Source of the DNA: Alcanivorax sediminis
GTDB lineage: Bacteria; Pseudomonadota; Gammaproteobacteria; Pseudomonadales; Alcanivoracaceae
Length of the DNA: 64,000 bases
NCBI RefSeq assembly: GCF_009601165.1
Contig: NZ_WIRE01000001.1
Location: forward strand, 806,001-870,000
Direction: 5' to 3'
Made by a program: the position numbers and the translations under genes. Of this stretch, positions 27,341-33,915 are shown piece by piece. The notes under the pieces are model-generated. The model was not told where the DNA came from. It did not search any database and saw only the letters and a program-made list of their open reading frames with translations. The first letter of the stretch is position 1; every line of letters begins with the position of its first letter.

Positions 27341-28195
27341 ATGTCTCACATCTTGATTGCGGGTCTGGGAGATCTGGGTACCGGTCTGGCGGAACAATTA
27401 CTGGCTGATGGCCATCGTGTCAGTGCTATTCGCCGTGGGGATGGCTGCCCGGTCGGCGTGGAGCTGTATAGCCAGGATCTGACCGAGGGCGCGGCCATGC
27501 TGCCGCCGGATCAGGTGGACCTGATGGTCATCATCATGACCCCCGCCGAGTACAGCGAAGAGGGTTACTTGAAGGCCTACGTGCGTGCTCCGCTGACACT
27601 GCTGGAGGCGGTGGCGCAACAACAGCCCTTGCCGCCAGTGGTGTTTGTGTCCAGCAGCGCGGTGTTCGGTGAGCTCAGCGGAGAGGTGGATGAGGCCACG
27701 CCGCCCAGGCCGGAACGGTATAACGGCAAGGTGCTGTTGGCGGCGGAAGAAGAAATCAGTGTGCGGGCCATGGGCACGGCGGTGCGGTTCACCGGTATCT
27801 ATGGCCCGGGACGTTACAGGCTGATCGACAAGGCTGCCCGCCTTGCCCGTGGTGAGGAAACATTGCCTGCGGCGCAGTGGACCAATCGCATCCACCGGGA
27901 TGACTGCGTGGGCCTGTTGCACAGCGTGACCAGCGGCTGGCTGGAAGGCCGGGAAATGCCACCACTGGTGGTGGGCACTGACAATGTGGGCGGCCGGAAC
28001 CTGGATGTGCTCCAGTGGCTGGCCGAGCAACAGGGGCTGACTCTTGATGTGCCTGACGATGCGCTCGACAACACACCTGCCGGCAAACAGGTCAGAAGCC
28101 TGTATATCTCCCAGGGGCACTACACCCTGAAATATCCTGGTTATCAGGAAGGGTATGCGCAGGTGCTGGCGGAGAGGAGCAGCCCCGAGCAGTAG
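27341..28195 (+). CDS. NAD(P)-binding SDR / NAD-dependent epimerase family protein
   Basis: The 284-residue protein starts MSHILIAGLGDLGTGLAEQL, a Rossmann loop. It continues with an SDR core (VVFVSSSAVFGELSG, IYGPGRYRL) but the usual YxxxK is replaced by a YNGKV-like sequence. It resembles the YeeZ-type extended or atypical SDRs. Substrate unknown. ATG 27341 immediately follows the right arm of the AT-rich repeat; an in-frame ATG at 27263 lies inside the repeat and is unlikely. Confidence 0.8.
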   Translation: MSHILIAGLGDLGTGLAEQLLADGHRVSAIRRGDGCPVGVELYSQDLTEGAAMLPPDQVDLMVIIMTPAEYSEEGYLKAYVRAPLTLLEAVAQQQPLPPVVFVSSSAVFGELSGEVDEATPPRPERYNGKVLLAAEEEISVRAMGTAVRFTGIYGPGRYRLIDKAARLARGEETLPAAQWTNRIHRDDCVGLLHSVTSGWLEGREMPPLVVGTDNVGGRNLDVLQWLAEQQGLTLDVPDDALDNTPAGKQVRSLYISQGHYTLKYPGYQEGYAQVLAERSSPEQ

Positions 28196-28219
28196 GGGCC
28201 CATGCTCGCATTGTGATGG

Positions 28220-28420
28220 AGTGACGAGGTACGAGTTTCGAGTTGCGAAGATCAAAACCGAACCGTTCTCTACCTGCTGTGGGAGCTCTCTGTGCTCGTC
28301 AGGGTATTCCTGCAAGCGATTCAGGCCTGGAAAAACTCACAATCGCCAGCAGGCTGGCTCCCGCAATCGTAAAGTCGATTACCGGGTCTTGACCTTCGCA
28401 ACTCGAAACTCGTAACTCGC
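28220..28420. repeat. Heptad inverted-repeat element enclosing a REPIN
   Basis: Left arm 28220-28249 (GAGTGAC, GAGGTAC, GAGTTTC, GAGTTGC) and right arm 28394-28420 (GCAACTC, GAAACTC, GTAACTC) surround a REPIN at 28279-28365. The gap 28196-28721 has no gene. After a second heptad run (28487-28522), the remaining bases are probably the purE leader and contain a GC-rich inverted repeat (TGCGCC...GGCGCA near 28680-28707). Confidence 0.78.
28279..28365. repeat. REPIN with divergent left half
   Basis: The left half (28279-28320) is a long REP variant running from GTGGGAGCTCTCTGTG to TGCAAGCGAT. The right half (28342-28365) is ATCGCCAGCAGGCTGGCTCC then CGCA. The long variant also appears inverted at 30521-30559 and 32218-32259. 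Confidence 0.72.
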
Positions 28421-28486
28421 TGGCCTCCCCGAATCGAAAAGGCGCGAGCGCGGGCAGGGCGCTGGATTCACTCGGGCCTCCTCCGC

Positions 28487-28522
28487 GCCTTGTAGCTTGC
28501 CGCTTGAAGCTCGTAGCTGCTT
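28487..28522. repeat. Heptad run (CTTGTAG class)
   Basis: Units CTTGTAG, CTTGCCG, CTTGAAG, CTCGTAG and CTGCTTC are in phase upstream of purE. Confidence 0.6.
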
Positions 28523-28721
28523 CAAAGCGCATTCCCGCGCATTTCACGCTAAAATCCCCCTCCTGTCGGAGAATGACGGGGGAATTGGTGATTTTTTCGC
28601 CGATAGACTTGCCTACGGCGCTGGCATTAGTAAAGTGTGCGCCTCAAATTTTGTCTGTGGCGGTGCCGGGTTAGCCTGATGCGCCGCAAATGCCCGTGGT
28701 GGGCGCAATGGAGTGAAGTGA

Positions 28722-29213
28722 ATGAGCACACCGGTTGCCGTGGTAATGGGGTCCCAGTCTGATTGGGAAACCATGAAAGAAGCCTGTGACGCCCTGACCC
28801 AGTTTGGTGTTGGCTGGAAAGCCGAGGTGGTCTCTGCCCACCGCACCCCCCAGCGCATGTACGACTTCGCCAAAAGCGCCCACGAAAACGGCTACAAGGT
28901 GATCATCGCCGGTGCCGGCGGTGCCGCCCACCTGCCGGGCATGATCGCCGCCCTGACGCCGCTACCGGTGCTGGGTGTACCGGTGAAAAGCCGCACCCTG
29001 TCTGGCTGGGACAGCCTGTTGTCCATCGTGCAGATGCCCAAGGGCGTGGCCGTGGGCACCCTGGCCATCGGCGCTGCTGGTGCCTGGAATGCTGGCTTGT
29101 TGGCTTCCCAGATGCTGGCGGCGGAGAATCCGGAACTGCTCAACAAGATCGCTGACTGGAAGGCCTCCCGTGCGGATGAGGTGCTGGCCAACGCGGAGCT
29201 GGGCCAGGGCTGA
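28722..29213 (+). CDS. purE: 5-(carboxyamino)imidazole ribonucleotide mutase
   Basis: PurE converts N5-CAIR to CAIR in purine synthesis, using the product of PurK. The 163-residue protein has the family start [23 protein letters not shown] (active-site His) and [25 protein letters not shown] lies before the ATG. purK follows 44 bases later. Confidence 0.97.
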   Translation: MSTPVAVVMGSQSDWETMKEACDALTQFGVGWKAEVVSAHRTPQRMYDFAKSAHENGYKVIIAGAGGAAHLPGMIAALTPLPVLGVPVKSRTLSGWDSLLSIVQMPKGVAVGTLAIGAAGAWNAGLLASQMLAAENPELLNKIADWKASRADEVLANAELGQG

Positions 29214-29257
29214 TGCCTGGTGCCACTCCTGTCCCTGTGTGACCTGACGGATTTGCT

Positions 29258-30364
29258 ATGAATCGCGTACTCGTTCTTGGTGGTGGCCAGCTTGGCCTGA
29301 TGATGGCGGAAGCTGCGGCGCGGCTGGGGCTGGTGGTGGATCGCTATGATCCGGAGCGCGCCCTGCTGCTGCCGGGCACCTCCGATCTGGCTGTGCCGAT
29401 CAGCTGGGAGGAGTGCCAGGAGCGTTATCCGGTGATCACCGTGGAGCGGGAAGCGTTCCCGGAAGAAGGCCTGTCGGCAGAGCTGGCGAAAAGCGATCGT
29501 TGCGTTGCCCGTGGCGCACTGGCAGTGATCCCGGATCGCTTCACCCAGAAGTCCATGCTCGACAAGCTGGGTATCCCCACGGCGCCGTGGGTGTTGCTGG
29601 ATAAGGTCGACGATTTACAGGCCGCGGTGGACCAGTTCGGTGGCGTGGTGGTGAAAGCCCGTTCCGGAGGCTATGACGGTCGCGGCACCTGGATTGTGGG
29701 TGAAGGCGGTGACCTGTCCGCCGTGCCTGCAGCGGAGTTGGCGGGCAAGGCCATCGTCGAGAAAAAAATTCCTTTCCGTCGCGAGCTGTCCATTGTCGGT
29801 GCGCGCAGCCTCAACGGTGAAACCCTGTTTTACCCGCTCACCCGCAACTGGCACGTGGACGGCATCCTGCGCTTGAGCCTGGCACCGGCCAATGCCTGTG
29901 CCGATCTGCAGAAGCCGGCGGAAGACATGCTCCGCGGCATCATGGAAGAGCTCAACTACGCTGGCGTCATGGCGGTGGAGTTCTTCGAAGTGGATGGCCA
30001 GCTGATGGTCAACGAGATTGCCCCGCGGGTACACAACTCTGGCCACTGGACCCATGAAGGGGCGGATTGGTCCCAGTTTGATCTGCACGTTCATGCGCTG
30101 GCGGGTGTGTCCCTGCATGCACTGAATGTCCATGGCCCCTCTGCCATGGTCAACCTGATTGGCACCCCCTTCGAGGGCGCCTGGCTGCAGCATCCTGGCG
30201 TCGTGCACTGGTACGGCAAGAGCGTGCGACCGGGTCGCAAGGTGGGCCACGCCAACCTGGTGGCGGATACCCTGGAAGGTCTGCGAGAAGGTCTGGATGC
30301 CTGGGCGGATGTGCTGCCTGAAGGCTATCAGGACGTACTCGACTCCGAACTCAAGCTCGGCTGA
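29258..30364 (+). CDS. purK: 5-(carboxyamino)imidazole ribonucleotide synthase
   Basis: PurK carboxylates AIR with ATP and bicarbonate to N5-CAIR. The 368-residue ATP-grasp enzyme starts MNRVLVLGGGQLGLMMAEAA and has the GGYDGRGTW ATP loop near residue 145 and EIAPRVHNSGHWT near 260. It is the second gene of the purEK operon and is followed directly by a heptad element. Confidence 0.97.
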   Translation: MNRVLVLGGGQLGLMMAEAAARLGLVVDRYDPERALLLPGTSDLAVPISWEECQERYPVITVEREAFPEEGLSAELAKSDRCVARGALAVIPDRFTQKSMLDKLGIPTAPWVLLDKVDDLQAAVDQFGGVVVKARSGGYDGRGTWIVGEGGDLSAVPAAELAGKAIVEKKIPFRRELSIVGARSLNGETLFYPLTRNWHVDGILRLSLAPANACADLQKPAEDMLRGIMEELNYAGVMAVEFFEVDGQLMVNEIAPRVHNSGHWTHEGADWSQFDLHVHALAGVSLHALNVHGPSAMVNLIGTPFEGAWLQHPGVVHWYGKSVRPGRKVGHANLVADTLEGLREGLDAWADVLPEGYQDVLDSELKLG

Positions 30365-30403
30365 CAGCATTCCCGGAGTGCTCTGAGTGGATCAGTTCTC
30401 GGA

Positions 30404-30559
30404 GGCGAGGAACGAGTTTCGAGTTGCGAAAACCCAAACCCCATGAAGTTGCGAGTGTTTGCCTTTCGAAACTCGGTGCTCGTCACTCGCTTCTGGAATC
30501 CTTTCCCCGCCAAGGCTCGGATCGCTTGCAGGCATCCCCTGGCGAGCACAGAGAGCTCC
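30404..30559. repeat. Composite heptad element with linker and REP half (right side)
   Basis: Left arm 30404-30429 (GAGTTTC, GAGTTGC) and right arm 30464-30494 (GAAACTC, GGTGCTC, GTCACTC) are followed by the reverse-complement linker (30490-30521, TCTGGAATCC...GCCAAGGCTCGGATC) and a REP half (30521-30559) ending GAGCACAGAGAGCTCC. A short extra heptad pair (GCAACTC, GCACCTG) lies at 30575-30590. No gene is seen in 30365-30641. Confidence 0.75.
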
Positions 30560-30641
30560 AACAGGGTCAGTCTTTCGCAACTCGCACCTGCACCCGCAAA
30601 ACCGCTCTTTCGCCCAGCCGAGCTAGGCTCTTACAGGGACG

Positions 30642-31094
30642 CTAGCTTTCCAGCTTCACCTTGAGATTCCCCAGCGCGATACCGGATGTCCGCCGCATCT
30701 GCCGTTTCAGGGCAGGGAGCAGCAGGCGGGTCGGCCAGCGCACATCGAAGGTCAGGGTGCGTTCAAAACGGGTCTGATGCCCGTCGCCCGTCAGGTCATA
30801 GCGAATCACCAGCCAGCCATCGCCAGTATCGCCGCGCACCTTCCAGTGCTGGTGCGGTTCGCTGGCTTCGACCACATAGTGCGTTTGACGCTGCAGCCGC
30901 GGAGGCAGGGGGGCCAGCGGTTGCACTTCAATGACTTCATCAAAGTGATCGCCGACCTGCAGGCGATCCACCTCGGCCCGGGCGGAGAGGGAATTGGGGT
31001 GCCATTCATGCCACCGCCAGGGCTGGGTGACGTAGTCAAAAACGGGCTGGCAAGGTGCCGCTATCAGGATGCTGTTCTTGAGGATGACGGGCAT
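30642..31094 (-). CDS. SRPBCC family protein
   Basis: The 150-residue product begins MPVILKNSILIAAPCQPVFDYV, the first strand-helix unit of the START-like lipid-binding fold, and ends in the expected C-terminal helix (LLPALKRQMRRTSGIALGNL). Ligand unknown. It is a different member from the SRPBCC gene at 21043. It is convergent with purEK. Confidence 0.8.
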   Translation of the reverse strand: MPVILKNSILIAAPCQPVFDYVTQPWRWHEWHPNSLSARAEVDRLQVGDHFDEVIEVQPLAPLPPRLQRQTHYVVEASEPHQHWKVRGDTGDGWLVIRYDLTGDGHQTRFERTLTFDVRWPTRLLLPALKRQMRRTSGIALGNLKVKLES

Positions 31095-31297
31095 GGCTGT
31101 CTCTGTTTCTTGTTATTGCCAGAGTGTCGGGTGTCAGCGCCGAACTTGCAACGCCACGGCGTGATACACCGATCCGATGACTCGCCCAGGTGTGTGGCCA
31201 GCAGGCCGGCTTCACTACATCTCTTATACGCTCTTCACATTCTTTCCTGCGGTGAATGGTCTAAACTGAACGTTTCATCAATAACAGGACCCGTGCC

Positions 31298-31876
31298 GTG
31301 TCACTTGCTCTCTCGCTCACTCGCTACCGTCGCCTGATCATGCTGGTCATGATCATTGCGCTGGTGCTGATTGCCGTGGAAATGACCGGATTGCGAGCAC
31401 AGCTGTCGGTGTCTTTTTTGCGCGAGCATCTGGAGGCCAACCCGATTACCGGAATGGTGATCTTCATGTTGGTGTTTGTGGTGGGCAACCTGATTCAGCT
31501 GCCCGGCTGGATCTTCCTGGTGGCGGCGATTCTGGCATTGGGTACGGTGATGGGCGGGCTGGTGACGTATCTGGCAGCAGTGACCTCGTGCCTGGTGACC
31601 TTTGCCCTGGTGCGCGGCCTCGGTGGCAGTGCGTTGCGAGAAATCAATAACCCCTGGGCGCAGAAAATCCTTACCAAGCTGGACACCCACCCGATCCAGA
31701 GCGTGGCGCTGCTGCGCACCGTGTTCCAGACCATGCCTGCCCTCAACTACACGCTGGCGCTCAGCGGCGTTCCCCTGCGCCCCTACCTGATCGGCACGCT
31801 CATTGGCCTGCCATTGCCGATCATGGTGTATTGCCTGTTCTTCGACCGGATTCTGTTGCTGCTACCGATTGGGTAG
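31298..31876 (+). CDS. VTT-domain (DedA/TVP38-like) membrane protein
   Basis: The 192-residue integral membrane protein has an N-terminal helix (about 12-32) and a VTT domain with several hydrophobic segments. GNLIQLPGWIFLVAAILALG near residue 62 and LLRTVFQTMPALNYTLALSG near 135 fit this family, whose relatives are lipid scramblases or transporters. It starts with GTG at 31298, AGGA upstream. Function here is inferred only at family level. Confidence 0.82.
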   Translation: MSLALSLTRYRRLIMLVMIIALVLIAVEMTGLRAQLSVSFLREHLEANPITGMVIFMLVFVVGNLIQLPGWIFLVAAILALGTVMGGLVTYLAAVTSCLVTFALVRGLGGSALREINNPWAQKILTKLDTHPIQSVALLRTVFQTMPALNYTLALSGVPLRPYLIGTLIGLPLPIMVYCLFFDRILLLLPIG

Positions 31877-32292
31877 ATACAAGCTCCAGGCTGCAACTTC
31901 AACGCGGATTGAGGCTGTGCCACCCGAAAGCGGCTCCGGCCCGCGCCCAAACCCTCGTGTGAAGGGCAAGTTTGCTATCATGGCGCCGTAGGAACGTGGC
32001 GCAGCGGAGTAACGCACGGAGTGCGGCCCCGAAGGGGGAGCGAAGCGAATAACCTGCCTGCAAGCGATCCGCGCCCAAGCGAGGTAAAGATTCCAGAAGC
32101 GAGTTTCGAGTGACGAGTTTCGAAAATCTAAAACCGGCGGCCGAGCCCCAGGGTTGGGGTTTTGTCTTTCGCAACTCGTTACTCGTAACTCGAACCTTTT
32201 GCCTCGCCAAGGCTCTGATCGCTTGCAGGCATACCCTGACGAGCACAGAGAACTCCCACAGCGGGATGCTTGCAGAAGCTAGAAGCTGTCTT
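31877..32292. repeat. Large nested palindromic repeat complex
   Basis: Outer heptad arms (31877-31905, ACAAGCT, CCAGGCT, GCAACTT; and 32268-32292, GCTTGCA, GAAGCTA, GAAGCTG) enclose a REP-variant module (31988-32053), a REP half and linker (32053-32099), inner heptads (32098-32123, GAGTTTC, GAGTGAC, GAGTTTC), a 43-base centre with GGGGTTTTGTC, inverted heptads (32167-32192), inverted linker (32197-32217) and an inverted REP half (32218-32259). No coding capacity is evident between the VTT gene and the DUF2789 gene. Confidence 0.8.
31988..32053. repeat. REP-variant module (GTAGGAAC...GCGAATAAC), copy 2
   Basis: This 66-bp stretch matches 12069-12135 in its GTAGGAAC start, the GCAGCGGAGTAAC block and the CCCGAAGGGGGAGCG...GCGAATAAC end. 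Confidence 0.75.
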
Positions 32293-32527
32293 AATGCCTC
32301 AACAACGCACTCAACGAGTCCACCACTTCTGACCAGTCCGCATCCTCGCGCACGGCTTCGACCAGAAACCGGGCTTGGGAAACCGTCCAGAACGGGGCCT
32401 GGTGCAGTTGCATACTGGGGCTGAGTTGACCCGAGTGAGTGTGGATGAACTCTTCGATATCGTCGTCGCTGTTATCCAGCCCAAGCTGGGCAAACAGGGT
32501 ATTGAGGTCGTGGGTCGCGGTATCCAT
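32291..32527 (-). CDS. DUF2789 family protein
   Basis: The 78-residue product (MDTATHDLNTLFAQLGLDNSD...) matches the small acidic DUF2789 family: an N-terminal helical region, the LHQAPFWTVSQARFL block and a C-terminal helix. Function is unknown. AAGGGAG lies just upstream of ATG 32527; the frame is open from 32545. The stop abuts the nested repeat complex. Confidence 0.85.
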   Translation of the reverse strand: MDTATHDLNTLFAQLGLDNSDDDIEEFIHTHSGQLSPSMQLHQAPFWTVSQARFLVEAVREDADWSEVVDSLSALLRH

Positions 32528-32668
32528 ATCGCACTCCCTTCTCATGGCTGGTGAATGAGGCCTTTCCTATAACCTGACCCTGATCCTGCGCTTTTTCAAC
32601 CGTACTGTCTCCCATCCTTTGGGAGGGTTTGGTGGCGCGCTGGACGCTTGAGGCGCCAAAAGCAACAA

Positions 32669-32687
32669 CGCCCGCTGAAAGCGGGCG
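32669..32687 (-). terminator. Intrinsic terminator after ridA
   Basis: The stem CGCCCGCT / AGCGGGCG (8 bp) with a 3-base loop is followed on the minus strand by TTGTTGCTTTTGG. It sits about 35 bases beyond the ridA stop. Confidence 0.65.
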
Positions 32688-32717
32688 CGTGTTGCGTGAT
32701 GCATGCTGCGTGTTGCG
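32686..32717. repeat. Heptad run (GCGTGTT class)
   Basis: GCGTGTT, GCGTGAT, GCATGCT and GCGTGTT follow in phase between the ridA stop and its terminator hairpin. It is the same class as the trkA-trkH element. Confidence 0.7.
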
Positions 32718-32721
32718 GCTT

Positions 32722-33108
32722 TTAAGCAATATCCATGATGCCGTCCATTTCCACACCGGCACCCTTGGGCAGGGATGCCACACCAATGGCCGCACGGGCC
32801 GGATAGGGCTGGGTGAAGTGACGCGCCATAACTTCGTTCACCAGCGCAAAGTGGCTGAGGTCGGTGAGGAAGATGTTCAGCTTGACGATGTCCTGCAGGG
32901 AGCCGCCAGCGGCTTCGCATACCGCGGTCAGGTTGCTGAATACCTGCTCGATCTGCGCTTCCATGTCTCCGTCCACCATCTCCATGGTGGCCGGCACCAG
33001 CGGAATCTGGCCAGACAGATAAACGGTAGAGCCTGCCTTGATTGCCTGGGAGTAAGTGCCAATGGCCTGCGGGGCCTTGTCGGTGCTGATTACAGAATGG
33101 TTGGACAT
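32722..33108 (-). CDS. ridA: RidA family reactive imine/enamine deaminase
   Basis: RidA hydrolyses reactive 2-aminoacrylate and related imines. The 128-residue protein from ATG 33108 ([23 protein letters not shown]) has [16 protein letters not shown], the catalytic Arg in [24 protein letters not shown], and Glu near 120. The same frame is open to 33486, but that extension crosses a REPIN and is not family-like. It lies downstream of spoT, as in pseudomonads, but separated by the RAYT gene. Confidence 0.94.
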   Translation of the reverse strand: MSNHSVISTDKAPQAIGTYSQAIKAGSTVYLSGQIPLVPATMEMVDGDMEAQIEQVFSNLTAVCEAAGGSLQDIVKLNIFLTDLSHFALVNEVMARHFTQPYPARAAIGVASLPKGAGVEMDGIMDIA

Positions 33109-33218
33109 GATGCGATCTTCATTGGTTGTGCCCCCGGCAACAGCCAGCAGGCGAAACAGGGAATCGGCTATGCTGGCACGCCACCCGTTCACACGCAACA
33201 CCGGTAGGATATCCCGCC

Positions 33219-33285
33219 GTAGGAGCCTGCCTGCAGGCGATTTGCTGTCGCAGATGAATGACATCGCTTGCAGGCAAGCTCCTAC
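33219..33285. repeat. REPIN upstream of the RAYT gene
   Basis: REP 33219-33241 (GTAGGAGCCTGCCTGCAGG then CGAT) and its inverse 33263-33285 (ATCGCTTGCAGGCAAGCTCC then TAC) are separated by 21 bases. It lies 58 bases before the RAYT start. Confidence 0.9.
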
Positions 33286-33342
33286 GGCGATTGGAGATAC
33301 TGGCGAATTGGGTGGCTTTCTCCCCAGCGTTAGCCTTTCTTG

Positions 33343-33789
33343 ATGCATGGAATGAACCTCAGAAACGGCCGCGTCAGTGAGGTGGGCAGGATATACATGA
33401 TTACCTCTGTTACTCATAACCGGCTGCCCCATTTTGCGACTACGCAGGCGGCCAGAACTCTCATTGGCGAGTTGATTCAGGCGCAAGCGTCAGGTCTAGC
33501 CGACACGCTGGCGTATGTGGTGATGCCTGACCATTTTCACTGGTTGATGCAGTTGGGCTCTAAAGAGTCGCTGTCTGCTGTCGTACAACGGATCAAATCA
33601 CGCTCCACGAGATCGCTTCGGGCAGCCGGTCATAGCGCTGGTTGGCAGAGGGGGTTTCATGATCATGCAGTGAGGGAAGAGGAAGACCTGGTCCAGCTTG
33701 CGCGTTACATCGTGGCCAATCCACTTCGCGCAGGCTTGGCAAAAAGTGTCAGAGATTACCCGCACTGGGACGCAATCTGGCTGCCATAA
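33343..33789 (+). CDS. REP-associated tyrosine transposase (RAYT, IS200/IS605-like Y1)
   Basis: RAYTs are single-copy relatives of IS200 transposases thought to mobilise REPINs by nicking single-stranded hairpins. The 148-residue product has the family pattern [33 protein letters not shown] (HUH-like metal site, HFH) near residue 60, and the catalytic-Tyr helix in [17 protein letters not shown] near 122. The frame also has a TTG at 33340 and an ATG at 33352. The gene is intact and is flanked on both sides by REPINs of the matching family. Confidence 0.9.
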   Translation: MHGMNLRNGRVSEVGRIYMITSVTHNRLPHFATTQAARTLIGELIQAQASGLADTLAYVVMPDHFHWLMQLGSKESLSAVVQRIKSRSTRSLRAAGHSAGWQRGFHDHAVREEEDLVQLARYIVANPLRAGLAKSVRDYPHWDAIWLP

Positions 33790-33796
33790 TATTGCC

Positions 33797-33864
33797 GTAG
33801 GAGCCTGCCTGCAGGCGATCTCTTGCCTCGACAAGTAAAAGATCGCCTGCAGGCAGGCTCCTAC
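33797..33864. repeat. REPIN downstream of the RAYT gene
   Basis: REP 33797-33819 and its exact inverse 33842-33864 (ATCGCCTGCAGGCAGGCTCC then TAC) are separated by 22 bases. It starts 8 bases after the RAYT stop. Confidence 0.92.
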
Positions 33865-33880
33865 GGTGGCAGGATCGTTT

Positions 33881-33913
33881 TGGCGTGACGCAGCTGCGTC
33901 AGGCGTCCAGCGT
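33881..33913. repeat. Heptad run with 16-bp perfect palindrome at the spoT 3' end
   Basis: TGACGCAGCTGCGTCA (33886-33901) is a perfect palindrome. It continues as GTCAGGC, GTCCAGC and GTCTTTA heptads. It abuts the end of spoT and may form a transcript-end hairpin. Confidence 0.6.
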
Positions 33914-33915
33914 CT

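Noticed and set aside
33109..33486. N-terminal extension of ridA to 254 residues
   Set aside because: The extension crosses a REPIN and the RAYT gene on the other strand; RidA proteins are about 128 residues and start at 33108.
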